Counted from the stretch's first letter, positions 1-6,757 are shown. The stretch: DNA of 7,920 nucleotides from Kiloniellales bacterium (GCA_022360075.1 JAKSDN010001137.1:1-7920); one strand, 5' to 3'. The notes: a model not told the origin generated them from the sequence alone. Made by a program: numbers and translations.

Positions 1-1386
1 CCATTCCGGCAGATCCGGCTCGGAGCCCATATAGTTGTCGATGGTCTCGCGCACCACGTCGAGATGGCGGGTGGTGCCGGCGATTCCGTGCTTGGCGTTG
101 GCCTTAACCCGCGCGTCCGCGTAGACGCTGGTGCGGGTCGGCCCCGTGCCGCCGCCGAGCGTGGTGATGAAGACCTGCGTGTCGGCGGAGGTCGCCCACT
201 GAGCAAACAGCCAGGCCGCGTCTTCGCTCTTGGAGTACTTCGAGACCGCGAGCGACGAGCCGCCCTGATGGCCGACACCGGGGATCTCACCGAAACCGGT
301 CTCGCTGACCGTGCGCAGCGCCTTGGGCGCCGGTGGGATCGCCGCCTCCATCAGCCCCGAGACCTGCGAGGACTCCGGATTGTCCCAGGAGGGGAAGAAC
401 TCGCCCCAGCTCAGGACCTGACCGGCGATGCCCTGGCCGACCGACTGGCCCTGGCCGTCCCAGGTCCAGCTCGTGACACCAGGCGGCATGTTCTTCCAAA
501 GCTTGACCCAATAGTCCATGGCGGCCAGGCCCTGCTCGTCGTTGCCGCTGAAGGTGCGGTCGGGGCGGAAGATCGAGCCGCCGTGGCCCCAGAGCCAGGC
601 CGTCCAATCGCACTCGAGGCTGTAGTGGCCCGACTTCATTTGGCCGGTGGTGCCGTATATGTCGGGGGCCTTGGCCTGCTGGATCGCCTCGGCATTGGCC
701 AGGAACGCATCGAGCGTGGTCGGCACCTCGAGGCCGAGCTCGTCGTAGACGTCCTTGCGGTACATCATGATGAAGATCGGAATGTCGTAGGGCACGCCGA
801 CCATGATGCCGTCGTACATCGAGATACCGTCGACGAGCGGACCCAGGAAGTCGTCGAAGTCGTAGTTGGGCATGGCGAGGTCGGGCTTGGCCGCGTACTT
901 CTCGCGCGGGTCTATGACGTCGCCGGAGAAGCTCGCCATCCAGCTCTGGTCGAGATAATAGAGGTCGTAGGTGCCGAGCCCGGAGGCCACGTCGAGGGTC
1001 AGCTTCTGCAACACCTGCTCGAGCGGCAGGACCTCGATCTCGACGTTGATGCCCGTCGCTTCCTCGAAGAAGGGCTTCAGGTGCTCGTTGATCGCGTTCG
1101 AGGGTGGCGTCGATTCCGTGGCGAGGCGAATGGTCTGGCCGGCGAAGGGCTTCGCGACATCCTTCAGCCAAGCCATCATGTCGGCGTCCGGCACGATCTC
1201 CGCGGCGGCGGCCGTATTGAACAGACCGCGACGGGCGCCGAAGGGCAGGCTCGTCGAGAGGCCCAGCACGCCGGCACCGAGGCCGAGCTTGCTGGCCGCC
1301 CGCAGGAAGTCGCGCCGCGGCATCCGACCGCGCGCATAGCGGTCCGCCACCGAGGCCAAGAACTGCTTTCTATCCCTATGGTTCAT
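1..1386 (-). CDS. ABC transporter extracellular solute-binding protein (family 1, CUT1 sugar type), Tat-exported, 3' end cut off by the window
   Basis: The minus-strand frame from ATG at 1386 is open to base 1, giving 462 residues with no stop. It would be the periplasmic binding component that delivers a carbohydrate or polyol to the two permeases encoded just upstream. Residues 24-30 read RRDFLRA, a twin-arginine motif, followed by a hydrophobic stretch (about 34-50) and an Ala-rich TAAAAE at 58-63 that fits signal cleavage. The mature part has family-1 features: a start like GQTIRLATES, a segment PYDIPIFIMMYRKDVYDELG typical of the hinge region, and an aromatic-rich body (WTAWLWGHGG, SWTWDGQGQ). 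GGAGG at 1393-1397 lies 6 bases before the ATG and supports this start. The gene is the third of its transcription unit, 67 bases after the MalG-like permease. Class assignment is strong; the ligand is unknown. Confidence 0.9.
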   Translation of the reverse strand, partial: MNHRDRKQFLASVADRYARGRMPRRDFLRAASKLGLGAGVLGLSTSLPFGARRGLFNTAAAAEIVPDADMMAWLKDVAKPFAGQTIRLATESTPPSNAINEHLKPFFEEATGINVEIEVLPLEQVLQKLTLDVASGLGTYDLYYLDQSWMASFSGDVIDPREKYAAKPDLAMPNYDFDDFLGPLVDGISMYDGIMVGVPYDIPIFIMMYRKDVYDELGLEVPTTLDAFLANAEAIQQAKAPDIYGTTGQMKSGHYSLECDWTAWLWGHGGSIFRPDRTFSGNDEQGLAAMDYWVKLWKNMPPGVTSWTWDGQGQSVGQGIAGQVLSWGEFFPSWDNPESSQVSGLMEAAIPPAPKALRTVSETGFGEIPGVGHQGGSSLAVSKYSKSEDAAWLFAQWATSADTQVFITTLGGGTGPTRTSVYADARVKANAKHGIAGTTRHLDVVRETIDNYMGSEPDLPEW

Positions 1387-1392
1387 GAGGTT

Positions 1393-1397
1393 CCTCC
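1393..1397 (-). promoter_or_regulatory. Ribosome binding site of the solute-binding protein gene
   Basis: The minus strand reads GGGAGG ending 6 bases before the ATG at 1386. This is close to the ideal Shine-Dalgarno sequence and fixes the start that includes the full Tat signal. Confidence 0.75.
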
Positions 1398-1411
1398 CTT
1401 GTTGATCGTCC

Positions 1412-1425
1412 TTGCGAGGCCGCAA
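1412..1425 (-). other. Short stem-loop between MalG-like permease and binding-protein genes
   Basis: A perfect 5-bp inverted repeat (TTGCG / CGCAA) with a 4-base loop lies in the 67-base gap between the two genes. There is no following T-run, so it is not a clear intrinsic terminator. It could affect mRNA processing or stability and so the ratio of binding protein to permease, but an arm this short may be chance. Confidence 0.25.
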
Positions 1426-1453
1426 ACGACCCCGCCGTCTGGCGCCGGAACGT

Positions 1454-2329
1454 TCATTGCTTCAGCGATCCGAGCGTCAGGCCGCGCACGAGGTTCTTCT
1501 GCACGAGCAGAATGAAGATGAAGGCGGGCAGAATGGCGGCCGTGCCCAGCGCCGCCATGTTGCCCCAAGCCGTCCCGGTCGAAGTGACGAAGGTCGAGGA
1601 GACGACCGGGACCGTCTTCAAGCCGGTCTGCGTCAAGGTCAGGACGAAGAGGAACTCCGTCCAGGAGAAGACGAAGCACAGAACGGCGGTCGCCGCGATT
1701 CCGCCCATCGCCATGGGCAGGATTAGCTTGCGGAAGATGCGGATGCGCGAGGCGCCGTCGATCAGCGCGGCCTCGTCGATCTCCGTCGGGATGTCGTCGA
1801 AGAAGGACTTCAGCAAGAGCACGGCGAGCGGCATGTTCATCAAGGCGTGCACGATGACGATGCCCGTGTAGCTGTCGAGCAGGCCGAAGTCCTTGTAGAT
1901 GAAGAACAGCGGGATCGCGACGGCGACCGGCGGCATCATGCGCGTGGAGAGGATCCAGAACACGAAGTGGTGCTGGCCTCGGAAGCGCATGCGCGAAAGG
2001 GCGTAGGCCGCGAGCGTGGCGATCACGATGGCCAGGGCGGTCGAGAAGACCGCGACGATGATCGAGTCGACCAGGCGCGGCGTCATGTAGAAATCGCCGC
2101 CGCCCGGCAGCACCGCGAGGCCCTTCTCGAAGCCGAGCGAGATGCCGAAGACTTCCTCGTAGGACTTGGCACTCGGCGTGAAGGAAAAGACCTTGGGCGG
2201 GCGCGAGAAGATCTCCTTGTCCTGCTTGATGGAGACCGTCACCCAGTAATAGATCGGGAAGGCGAACAGCATCACGATCGCCCAGGCGAAGAAGGCCCGC
2301 AGGATGCGCTGGTTGCGGCTCAGCAGCAT
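1454..2329 (-). CDS. ABC transporter permease, MalG-like (CUT1 family)
   Basis: A 291-residue inner-membrane permease that would form half of the translocation channel. Hydrophobic segments lie near residues 10-33, 88-112, 122-145, 151-174, 207-230 and 258-276, matching the six-helix MalG plan. The cytoplasmic EAA loop that docks the ATPase is clear at about 184-205, with the core EAALIDGASR and the ending KLILP. The large loop between the first two helices (about residues 34-87) is the periplasmic region usual for MalG-type subunits. The ATG at 2329 follows the stop of the MalF-like gene after only 3 bases, so translation is probably coupled; GAGGTGG in the end of that gene can serve as the ribosome site. 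Length and motif fit the family, so the class is certain; the substrate is not. Confidence 0.93.
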   Translation of the reverse strand: MLLSRNQRILRAFFAWAIVMLFAFPIYYWVTVSIKQDKEIFSRPPKVFSFTPSAKSYEEVFGISLGFEKGLAVLPGGGDFYMTPRLVDSIIVAVFSTALAIVIATLAAYALSRMRFRGQHHFVFWILSTRMMPPVAVAIPLFFIYKDFGLLDSYTGIVIVHALMNMPLAVLLLKSFFDDIPTEIDEAALIDGASRIRIFRKLILPMAMGGIAATAVLCFVFSWTEFLFVLTLTQTGLKTVPVVSSTFVTSTGTAWGNMAALGTAAILPAFIFILLVQKNLVRGLTLGSLKQ

Positions 2330-2332
2330 GGC

Positions 2333-3256
2333 CTACCACCTCACCTTTGCGGCGGCGACGAAGAGGTTGGCCACGATCAGGATCACGATCAGCGAGAACA
2401 GGCTCAAGGTGGCGCCGTAGCCCCACTTGATGAAGCTGAAGGTCTGCTGCCAGGCGTAGAGGCTGAGCGTGTAGGTCGAGGTCCCCGGCCCGCCCGAGGT
2501 CATGACGTAGACGTAGTCGAACATGCGGAAGAGATCGATGCCGCGGATCAGCACGGCGATCGCGATCACCTTGCTCATCATCGGCAGGGTCAGGCGGCGG
2601 AAGATCTGCCAGGCGCTGGCCCCGTCGATCATGGCGGACTCGAAGGGATCGCGCGGCAGGGAGCGCAAGCCCGCGACGAAGATCAGCACCATGAAGGGCG
2701 TCCATTGCCAGACGTCGGCGAGGATCACGCCCCAGAGCGCGAGCGACGGTGTCGCCAGGATCGGCGTCGCGTTGGTCAGCAGCCCCAATGATTCGAGGAG
2801 CCAGGTGATGAGCCCGAACTGGGCATCCTGCATCAGCAGGAACATCATGCCGGTGATGGCCGGCGGGATGACCAGGGTCAGCGTCAGCAGGCCGCGCAGG
2901 AACCCGAAGCCCGGATCGTCGGAATCGATCAACAGGGCGATCGCCATGCCGAGCACGAGCTGTATCAACAGGCAAACGCCGGTGTAGAACAGCGTCACGC
3001 TGAAGGCGCTCCACATGCGCGCGTCGGCGAAGAGCTGCGCCCAGTTCTCTCCGCCCACCCAGACCAGACCGCGCTTGCGCGGCGCGAACTCGTGGAAGCT
3101 GAGAAAGATGTTGTAGAAGAGGGGATAGATCGCAAAGACGATCAAGATCGCCAGCAGGGGCAGCAGCCACGGCAGGGGATGGTCGGCCGACAGCCAGCGC
3201 GGCCAGGCGAGACCGTCCAGCAGACGCGGCCGCGCCGCGCTGGCCGTGCTGCTCAC
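2333..3256 (-). CDS. ABC transporter permease, MalF/UgpA-like (CUT1 family)
   Basis: A 307-residue inner-membrane permease, the partner of the MalG-like subunit. Hydrophobic segments lie near residues 27-50, 84-110, 120-141, 168-195, 228-246 and 281-302. The EAA loop sits at about 205-225, with the core ESAMIDGASAWQIFRR. A conserved MalF-type segment MTSGGPGTSTYTLSLYAWQQ is at 252-271. The start codon is GTG at 3256. No in-frame ATG, GTG or TTG lies upstream before the stop codon at 3374-3376, and the next internal Met (residue 81) would remove the first helix. No strong Shine-Dalgarno is visible before the GTG. It is the first gene of the permease-permease-binding protein unit and follows a 312-base gap after dhaK on the same strand. 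No ATPase gene adjoins it. Confidence 0.93.
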   Translation of the reverse strand: MSSTASAARPRLLDGLAWPRWLSADHPLPWLLPLLAILIVFAIYPLFYNIFLSFHEFAPRKRGLVWVGGENWAQLFADARMWSAFSVTLFYTGVCLLIQLVLGMAIALLIDSDDPGFGFLRGLLTLTLVIPPAITGMMFLLMQDAQFGLITWLLESLGLLTNATPILATPSLALWGVILADVWQWTPFMVLIFVAGLRSLPRDPFESAMIDGASAWQIFRRLTLPMMSKVIAIAVLIRGIDLFRMFDYVYVMTSGGPGTSTYTLSLYAWQQTFSFIKWGYGATLSLFSLIVILIVANLFVAAAKVRW

Positions 3257-3359
3257 CGCCGCCGACCCGCTGGGAGCCGGCCCGCCGCCGAACCCGTCTT
3301 GGCGCGCCTCGTGATCGCCGACGCTAGAATGACGCGTCCTCCCCGATCGATCCGGTTGG

Positions 3360-3427
3360 AACTTTTGTAATTGTCACATAACAGATGATCTAACCGTGAG
3401 GGTGCGCCCTACGCGTTTGCCTGTCAA
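3360..3427 (-). promoter_or_regulatory. Possible promoter of the ABC transporter genes
   Basis: On the minus strand, TTGACA at 3427-3422 matches the sigma-70 -35 consensus exactly, but no good TATAAT-like hexamer lies 16-18 bases downstream (the sequence there is GC-rich). A weaker alternative further down is TTAGAT (3393-3388) with a 17-base spacer and TTACAA. The AT-rich composition and the position upstream of a gene set are the main support. Confidence 0.3.
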
Positions 3428-3455
3428 GCGTGGTGAGTTCCTTACGGTAGGGGCG
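3405..3455. repeat. Inverted repeat in the dhaK-transporter gap
   Basis: CGCCCTAC at 3405-3412 pairs with GTAGGGGCG at 3447-3455, giving 8 bp with one bulged G, around a loop of 34 bases that itself has ACGC/GCGT arms (3411-3414, 3428-3431). The TTGACA hexamer lies within the loop. It could be a regulator site or a leader structure; no known operator was recognised. Confidence 0.35.
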
Positions 3456-3568
3456 AGATTGGACGGAGGTCTAACCCATTCTCGTTTTCATCAGGGCCTT
3501 CAGGCGTTGCTACGGCCTCCAGAGCTGTTAGACGTCCTTTCTCCGCGGAGCGCCGAAAAGGCCAAACC

Positions 3569-4570
3569 CTAGGCCTGCCTAAACATCACGCAGTCGGCGG
3601 GATGGTCGATCAGGCGGGTCAGCTCGTCGTCGAGCTGCAATAGCGTGACCGAGAGCCCGCCCATCTCCAGCGAAGTGCAGTAGCTGCCGATCAGCCTGCT
3701 GTGCATGCGCGTGCCGCGCTCGGTCAGGCGCTGGTGCACACGGCGGAAGGCGACGTACTGCTCCATCAGCGTCGTGGAGCCGAGGCCATTGACCAGGACC
3801 GCGACCGAATCCTCGGCCCCGAGCGGCATCTCGGCGAAGATCATGTCGAGCATGTTGTCGATCACCGCATCGGCGGATTCGAGGCGGCCGCGCCTGACGC
3901 CGGGCTCGCCGTGGATGCCGAGGCCGATCTCCATCTCGTCCGGGCCGAGGGAGAAGGTCGGCTCGCCGGTCTGCGGCAGTGAGCAGGACTCCAGCGCCAC
4001 GCCCATCGTCAGGCAGGCGTCGTTGGCCTTGTGGGCCGTGCGCACGACCGCCGCCTGGTCGTAGAGCAGGTCCGCTGCCGCGCCCGCGCACTTGAAGACG
4101 AAGACGTCGCCGGCCACGCCGCGCCGCTTCTCGCGCTCCGCGCGCGGCGCCGAGGCGACGTCGTCGGTCACCAGGACGGTCTCGACCGCGATGTCGTCCA
4201 TGGCGCACATCTCGGCGGCCATGTCGAAATTCATCACGTCGCCCGCGTAGTTGCCGTAGAGATAGACCACCCCGGCGCCGCCATCGATCGCCTTGGAGGC
4301 CTCGTAGGCCGGATCGGGCGGCGGCGAGGCGAAGACGTTGCCGACCGCCACCGCGTCGGCCAGGCCCTTGCCGACGTAGCCGATGAAGGTCGGCTCGTGG
4401 CCGGAGCCGCCGCCGATCAGGATCCCGACCTTGCCCTGGACCGGCGCGTCCGCACGGACGACGGCGCGCGGGTGACTGTCGAGCTGGCGCAGGTATTGCG
4501 GATGCGCGGCGACGATGCCCTCGACCATCTCGTCCACCGCATCGTTCGGATCGTTGAGCAGTTTCTTCAT
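3569..4570 (-). CDS. dhaK: Dihydroxyacetone kinase subunit DhaK (DAK1 domain)
   Basis: A 333-residue cytoplasmic protein, the family's usual length, that binds dihydroxyacetone or a related short ketose for phosphorylation with DhaL. The N-terminal fold motif GGGSGHEP is at 53-60 with His58, NYAGDVMNFD at 107-116 contains Asp111, and GIHGEPG at 218-224 contains His220. These match E. coli DhaK His56, Asp109 and the covalent substrate-binding His218 with a constant offset of two. The C-terminal segment GSYCTSLEMGGLSVTLLQLD (295-314) is also typical. The start at 4570 is chosen over an upstream ATG (4645) because MKKLLNDP is the family N-terminus and GGAGG (4582-4578) lies 7 bases before it. 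It diverges from dhaL and shares its strand with the ABC transporter genes. Close relatives in this family act on erythrulose, so substrate identity is uncertain. Confidence 0.95.
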   Translation of the reverse strand: MKKLLNDPNDAVDEMVEGIVAAHPQYLRQLDSHPRAVVRADAPVQGKVGILIGGGSGHEPTFIGYVGKGLADAVAVGNVFASPPPDPAYEASKAIDGGAGVVYLYGNYAGDVMNFDMAAEMCAMDDIAVETVLVTDDVASAPRAEREKRRGVAGDVFVFKCAGAAADLLYDQAAVVRTAHKANDACLTMGVALESCSLPQTGEPTFSLGPDEMEIGLGIHGEPGVRRGRLESADAVIDNMLDMIFAEMPLGAEDSVAVLVNGLGSTTLMEQYVAFRRVHQRLTERGTRMHSRLIGSYCTSLEMGGLSVTLLQLDDELTRLIDHPADCVMFRQA

Positions 4571-4689
4571 GGGTCTCCCTCCCCTCGTTGGCCGGCTGTC
4601 GAACGCGCACGCTCCGAGCCGGCTTGCCGCGCGCCAAGCTATCAATGATGATCGAACTCGGCAAAGCGGGAACGGGACGGGGAGGATCG
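4571..4689. promoter_or_regulatory. Divergent dhaK/dhaL control region
   Basis: The 119 bases between the two start codons must hold the 5' signals of both genes. Each gene has a good Shine-Dalgarno: GGAGG at 4582-4578 on the minus strand for dhaK and GGAGG at 4681-4685 on the plus strand for dhaL. A 7-bp inverted repeat GCCGGCT (4591-4597) / AGCCGGC (4617-4623) with a 19-base spacer lies near the dhaK side, and a short AT-rich patch is at 4639-4652. No convincing -35/-10 pair was found on either strand, and no specific regulator can be named. Confidence 0.55.
4681..4685 (+). promoter_or_regulatory. Ribosome binding site that fixes the dhaL start
   Basis: GGAGG ends 4 bases before the ATG at 4690. 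This selects 4690 over an in-frame ATG at 4588, which would add 34 residues unlike the family and would overlap the dhaK leader. Confidence 0.75.
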
Positions 4690-5337
4690 ATGGCCATCAC
4701 GCCGCGGGAGTTCATCGCCATTCTGGGTCGCATCGCCGCGGCGATGGAGGCGCAGAAGGACTATTTCTCCGAGCTCGATCGCGCGATCGGCGACGGCGAT
4801 CACGGCGTGAGCCTGTCGGTCGGCTGGGCGGCGGTGACCGAGGCTCTGGCGGCACTGCCCGACGAGCCCGACTTCGCGCAGATCTGCATGGCCGCCTCCA
4901 AGGCCTTTCTCGGCTCGGTCGGCGGCTCCTGCGGCCCGCTCTACGCGACGGCCCTGATGCGCGGCGGCATGGCGCTCAAGGGCAAGGAGACGCTCGACCG
5001 GGACGCGGTCGTCGCCTTCCTGATCGCCGCCGGCGGCGGCATCCGCGACCGCGGCAAGGCCGAGCCCGGCGACAAGACCATGCTCGACACCTGGCACCCG
5101 GCGGTCGCGGCGCTCGAAGCGGCCAACGGCAACGGCGCGGATCTGTCGGCCAGCCTCGCCGCTTGCGTCAGCGCCGCGGAGGCCGGCATGAATGGCACGA
5201 AGGACCTGCTCGCCAAGAAGGGCCGCTCCAGCCGACTCGGCGAGCGCTCGCGCGGCCACGTCGATCCGGGGGCCGCCTCGTCCTACTGCTTCATCAAGAC
5301 CTTTGCCGATGGCGTTCTGGCGCCGGAGAGGGGCTAG
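4690..5337 (+). CDS. dhaL: Dihydroxyacetone kinase subunit DhaL (DAK2 domain)
   Basis: A 215-residue cytoplasmic protein, about the length of E. coli DhaL. It binds ADP/ATP with two Mg ions and transfers phosphate to the ketose held by DhaK. The Mg-binding aspartates are all present: LDRAIGDGDHG gives Asp30, Asp35 and Asp37, the same numbering as in E. coli. Nucleotide-binding segments follow: SVGGSCGPLY (76-85), RGKAEPGDKTMLD (121-133) and GRSSRLGERSRGHVDPGA (178-195). It is transcribed away from dhaK. In the PTS-dependent systems DhaM recharges the ADP bound to DhaL, but no dhaM lies within the window. Whether this pair uses ATP directly or a DhaM encoded elsewhere cannot be decided here. 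The gene ends 44 bases from the convergent GFA gene. Confidence 0.95.
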   Translation: MAITPREFIAILGRIAAAMEAQKDYFSELDRAIGDGDHGVSLSVGWAAVTEALAALPDEPDFAQICMAASKAFLGSVGGSCGPLYATALMRGGMALKGKETLDRDAVVAFLIAAGGGIRDRGKAEPGDKTMLDTWHPAVAALEAANGNGADLSASLAACVSAAEAGMNGTKDLLAKKGRSSRLGERSRGHVDPGAASSYCFIKTFADGVLAPERG

Positions 5338-5381
5338 GCCGCGAAGACTTCATCACGGTCAAACGTCCTCGCGAGCGCCCT

Positions 5382-5825
5382 CTATTCAGGTTGCGTCCGG
5401 CCCTCCCACTCGGCCCAAAGCTTTGCCGATTCCGGCGCGACCTCGGCATGACGGGGCAGTCCCTTTGCGATGTCGCACCACTTCACCTGGTTCGAGGTGA
5501 ACATATGGAACTGCGGTTCTATGGCGTTCGGGTCATCCAGGCAGCCCAAGGCAAAATACGCCAACTTGGGCTTGTCCCTCGCCTGAAATCCCATGGCCGA
5601 TCCGCAAGCGCCGCAGAACAGCCGCGCATAGCCGGGCGATGATTCGTAAGCTCTCGGTTCGCCCTGGGTGAAAGCGAAGGCCTCGATCGGGACCGTAGCG
5701 CCGACGTGAAAGGGGCCGCCGGTGATCCTCTGACACATGGTGCAATGGCAGTACCGCGCATAGAACGGCGCCGCCGTGACCCGGAAGCGCACCGCGCCGC
5801 AAAGACAGCCGCCGCTCAGCTCCAT
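5382..5825 (-). CDS. GFA/CENP-V family zinc-binding protein
   Basis: A 147-residue protein, a normal length for the family named after glutathione-dependent formaldehyde-activating enzyme. All the zinc cysteines are visible: CLC at 7-9, CHCTMC at 26-31 and CGAC at 71-74. The N-terminus GGCLCGAVRF and the segment ARLFCGACGSAMGF are diagnostic. The start at 5825 is preferred over an upstream ATG at 5870 because GGAG (5835-5832) lies 6 bases before it and the family begins with this short lead-in to GGCxCG. Most family members have no proven reaction, so formaldehyde chemistry should not be assumed. It converges with dhaL with 44 bases between the stops. A palindrome CTCGCGAG (5368-5375) is there, but no clear terminator. 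Confidence 0.92.
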   Translation of the reverse strand: MELSGGCLCGAVRFRVTAAPFYARYCHCTMCQRITGGPFHVGATVPIEAFAFTQGEPRAYESSPGYARLFCGACGSAMGFQARDKPKLAYFALGCLDDPNAIEPQFHMFTSNQVKWCDIAKGLPRHAEVAPESAKLWAEWEGRTQPE

Positions 5826-6112
5826 GGCAAACTCCCCCGCATGGTCCAGCTGACGCAAGAATAGCGGCATTTGCGATCGGGAGGTATGGCCGGCAATGGC
5901 TGGAACGGCCCAATCGGAGAGGCCGCCGGCCGCGGCCAGGATGCCCCTGCCGGTGGACGTTCGAGCCCGATGGTCCGCGTTCGACCAGGATCTCGTCTGC
6001 CCGACCGCCGGCGGTCGACTCTTTAGTCGGGTCGCCTTGGCGTGAGCAGGTGGCCCGTTGCTGACTTCATTGCTTCTATGTTACTGACCGATCCAATTGT
6101 TATGGACCATAG
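5826..6112. other. Intergenic region upstream of GFA and methyltransferase genes
   Basis: The flanking genes diverge, so this 287-base stretch should carry both promoters. The half next to the GFA gene is GC-rich with no convincing gene. The half next to the methyltransferase contains the first copy of a direct repeat (5969-6050), then an AT-richer leader (about 6058-6112). No clear -35/-10 pair and no Shine-Dalgarno for the methyltransferase were found. Confidence 0.5.
5969..6050. repeat. Direct repeat copy A, upstream of the methyltransferase gene
   Basis: It aligns with copy B at 6858-6937. The first 10 bases are identical (GATGGTCCGC), a short variable patch with a 2-base length difference follows, then a 41-base core (5996-6036) matches B at 33 of 41 positions. 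The next 14 bases to 6050 continue at lower identity and end in GCAGG in both. The core can fold: GCCCGAC (5999-6005) pairs with GTCGGGT (6026-6032), 7 bp including one G-U, and CGACT/AGTCG (6016-6020, 6025-6029) offers an alternative hairpin. Confidence 0.65.
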
Positions 6113-6757
6113 ATGCGTCCTGTCACCGACCCTTGTTTCGATGCCAAAGCGTTTGTCGCCGCAGGCTATGATCGCTGTGCGAAGGACTATGCGTCGGCAA
6201 GAGGGACAGAAGCGCCCAGCTATCTGTCTCGTCTGACCAGAAGAATCCCAAGTGGTGCAAAGGTTCTTGATGTTGGTTGTGGCTGTGGACACCCAATCGC
6301 CACTTCTCTTTCGCGTTGTTTTCAGGTGACCGGAGTTGACATATCGCTGGAGCAGATAAAGCTGGCGAAGGCGGCGGTCCCGAACGGCAAATTCATCCAT
6401 GGCGATGCGACCAAGCTGGCACTCGAAAGTGGCAGCTTCAACGCAGCCGTGATGCTCTATGCTCTGTTCCATATTCCCCGTGAGGAACAGCCCTCCTTCC
6501 TCAAGAAGCTTCGTTCGTGGCTCGTTGAAGGCGGGTTCCTGCTGGCGTCGCTCGCACAACACCCGGAACCCGGGTATACGGAAGACGACTTTTTCGGAAC
6601 CTCCATGTATTGGAGTAATTTCTCCAAGAACGAGTCCGTTGACGCCTTGCGACGAGCTGGATTTTCGTTGGTCTGGGAGGGTTCTACAGGTCATGGCTAC
6701 AGCGATCGGAACCTCGAGCCCGAACAGCATCCACTTGTTCTTGTCGAAGCTAGCTGA
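6113..6757 (+). CDS. Class I SAM-dependent methyltransferase, target unknown
   Basis: A 214-residue cytoplasmic protein with a Rossmann-type SAM-binding core. Motif I VLDVGCGCGHP is at 51-61, the acidic end of strand 2 is VTGVDIS at 72-78, motif II-like FIHGDATKLALESGSFNAAV is at 94-113, and the post-II segment LFHIPREE is at 118-125. These match methyltransferase domain 11/25 type proteins acting on small molecules or side chains, but nothing seen tells the substrate. The first ATG (6113) gives the full domain but has no recognisable Shine-Dalgarno. GC is clearly lower than the neighbours: 50% for 6241-6300 against 77% for 4981-5040 in dhaL. With flanking direct repeats on both sides this suggests later arrival by transfer. 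Family call is strong, start moderate. Confidence 0.9.
   Translation: MRPVTDPCFDAKAFVAAGYDRCAKDYASARGTEAPSYLSRLTRRIPSGAKVLDVGCGCGHPIATSLSRCFQVTGVDISLEQIKLAKAAVPNGKFIHGDATKLALESGSFNAAVMLYALFHIPREEQPSFLKKLRSWLVEGGFLLASLAQHPEPGYTEDDFFGTSMYWSNFSKNESVDALRRAGFSLVWEGSTGHGYSDRNLEPEQHPLVLVEAS

Larger units (their letters stand above)
3257..3568. other. 312-base intergenic region between dhaK and the ABC transporter genes; no gene seen
   Basis: Both flanking genes are on the minus strand. No reading frame with convincing protein features was found on either strand. The part near 3360-3400 is clearly more AT-rich than the surrounding genes, as expected for a promoter region of the transporter unit. It holds a consensus-like TTGACA (minus strand, 3427-3422) and an inverted repeat (3405-3455), listed separately. 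Near the dhaK stop, CTCCGCGGAG at 3541-3550 is a perfect palindrome enclosed by CCTTT (3536-3540) and AAAGG (3557-3561). It could fold into a stem at the end of the dhaK message but lacks a T-run. Confidence 0.6.

Noticed and set aside
64..1515. Long plus-strand open frame (483 residues)
   Set aside because: It is antisense to the binding protein gene. Its composition is Arg/Gly/Ala/Val-rich with no family features, while the minus-strand frame has clear motifs.
1383..3170. 595-residue minus-strand frame across both permeases
   Set aside because: It is out of frame with the two real permeases and Arg/Pro/Leu-rich, a typical high-GC shadow frame.
3384..4657. Shared GATGATCNAAC at 3384-3394 and 4647-4657 as a common operator of both intergenic regions
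   Set aside because: A 10-of-11 match between two gaps of this size is expected by chance about half the time, and neither copy is part of a convincing palindrome.
5338..5381. Bidirectional terminator between dhaL and the GFA gene
   Set aside because: Only an 8-base palindrome CTCGCGAG is present, with no extended stem or T-run on either strand.
6023..6730. 235-residue minus-strand frame opposite the methyltransferase
   Set aside because: The plus-strand frame carries the SAM-binding motifs in the right order. The minus frame has no recognisable domain.
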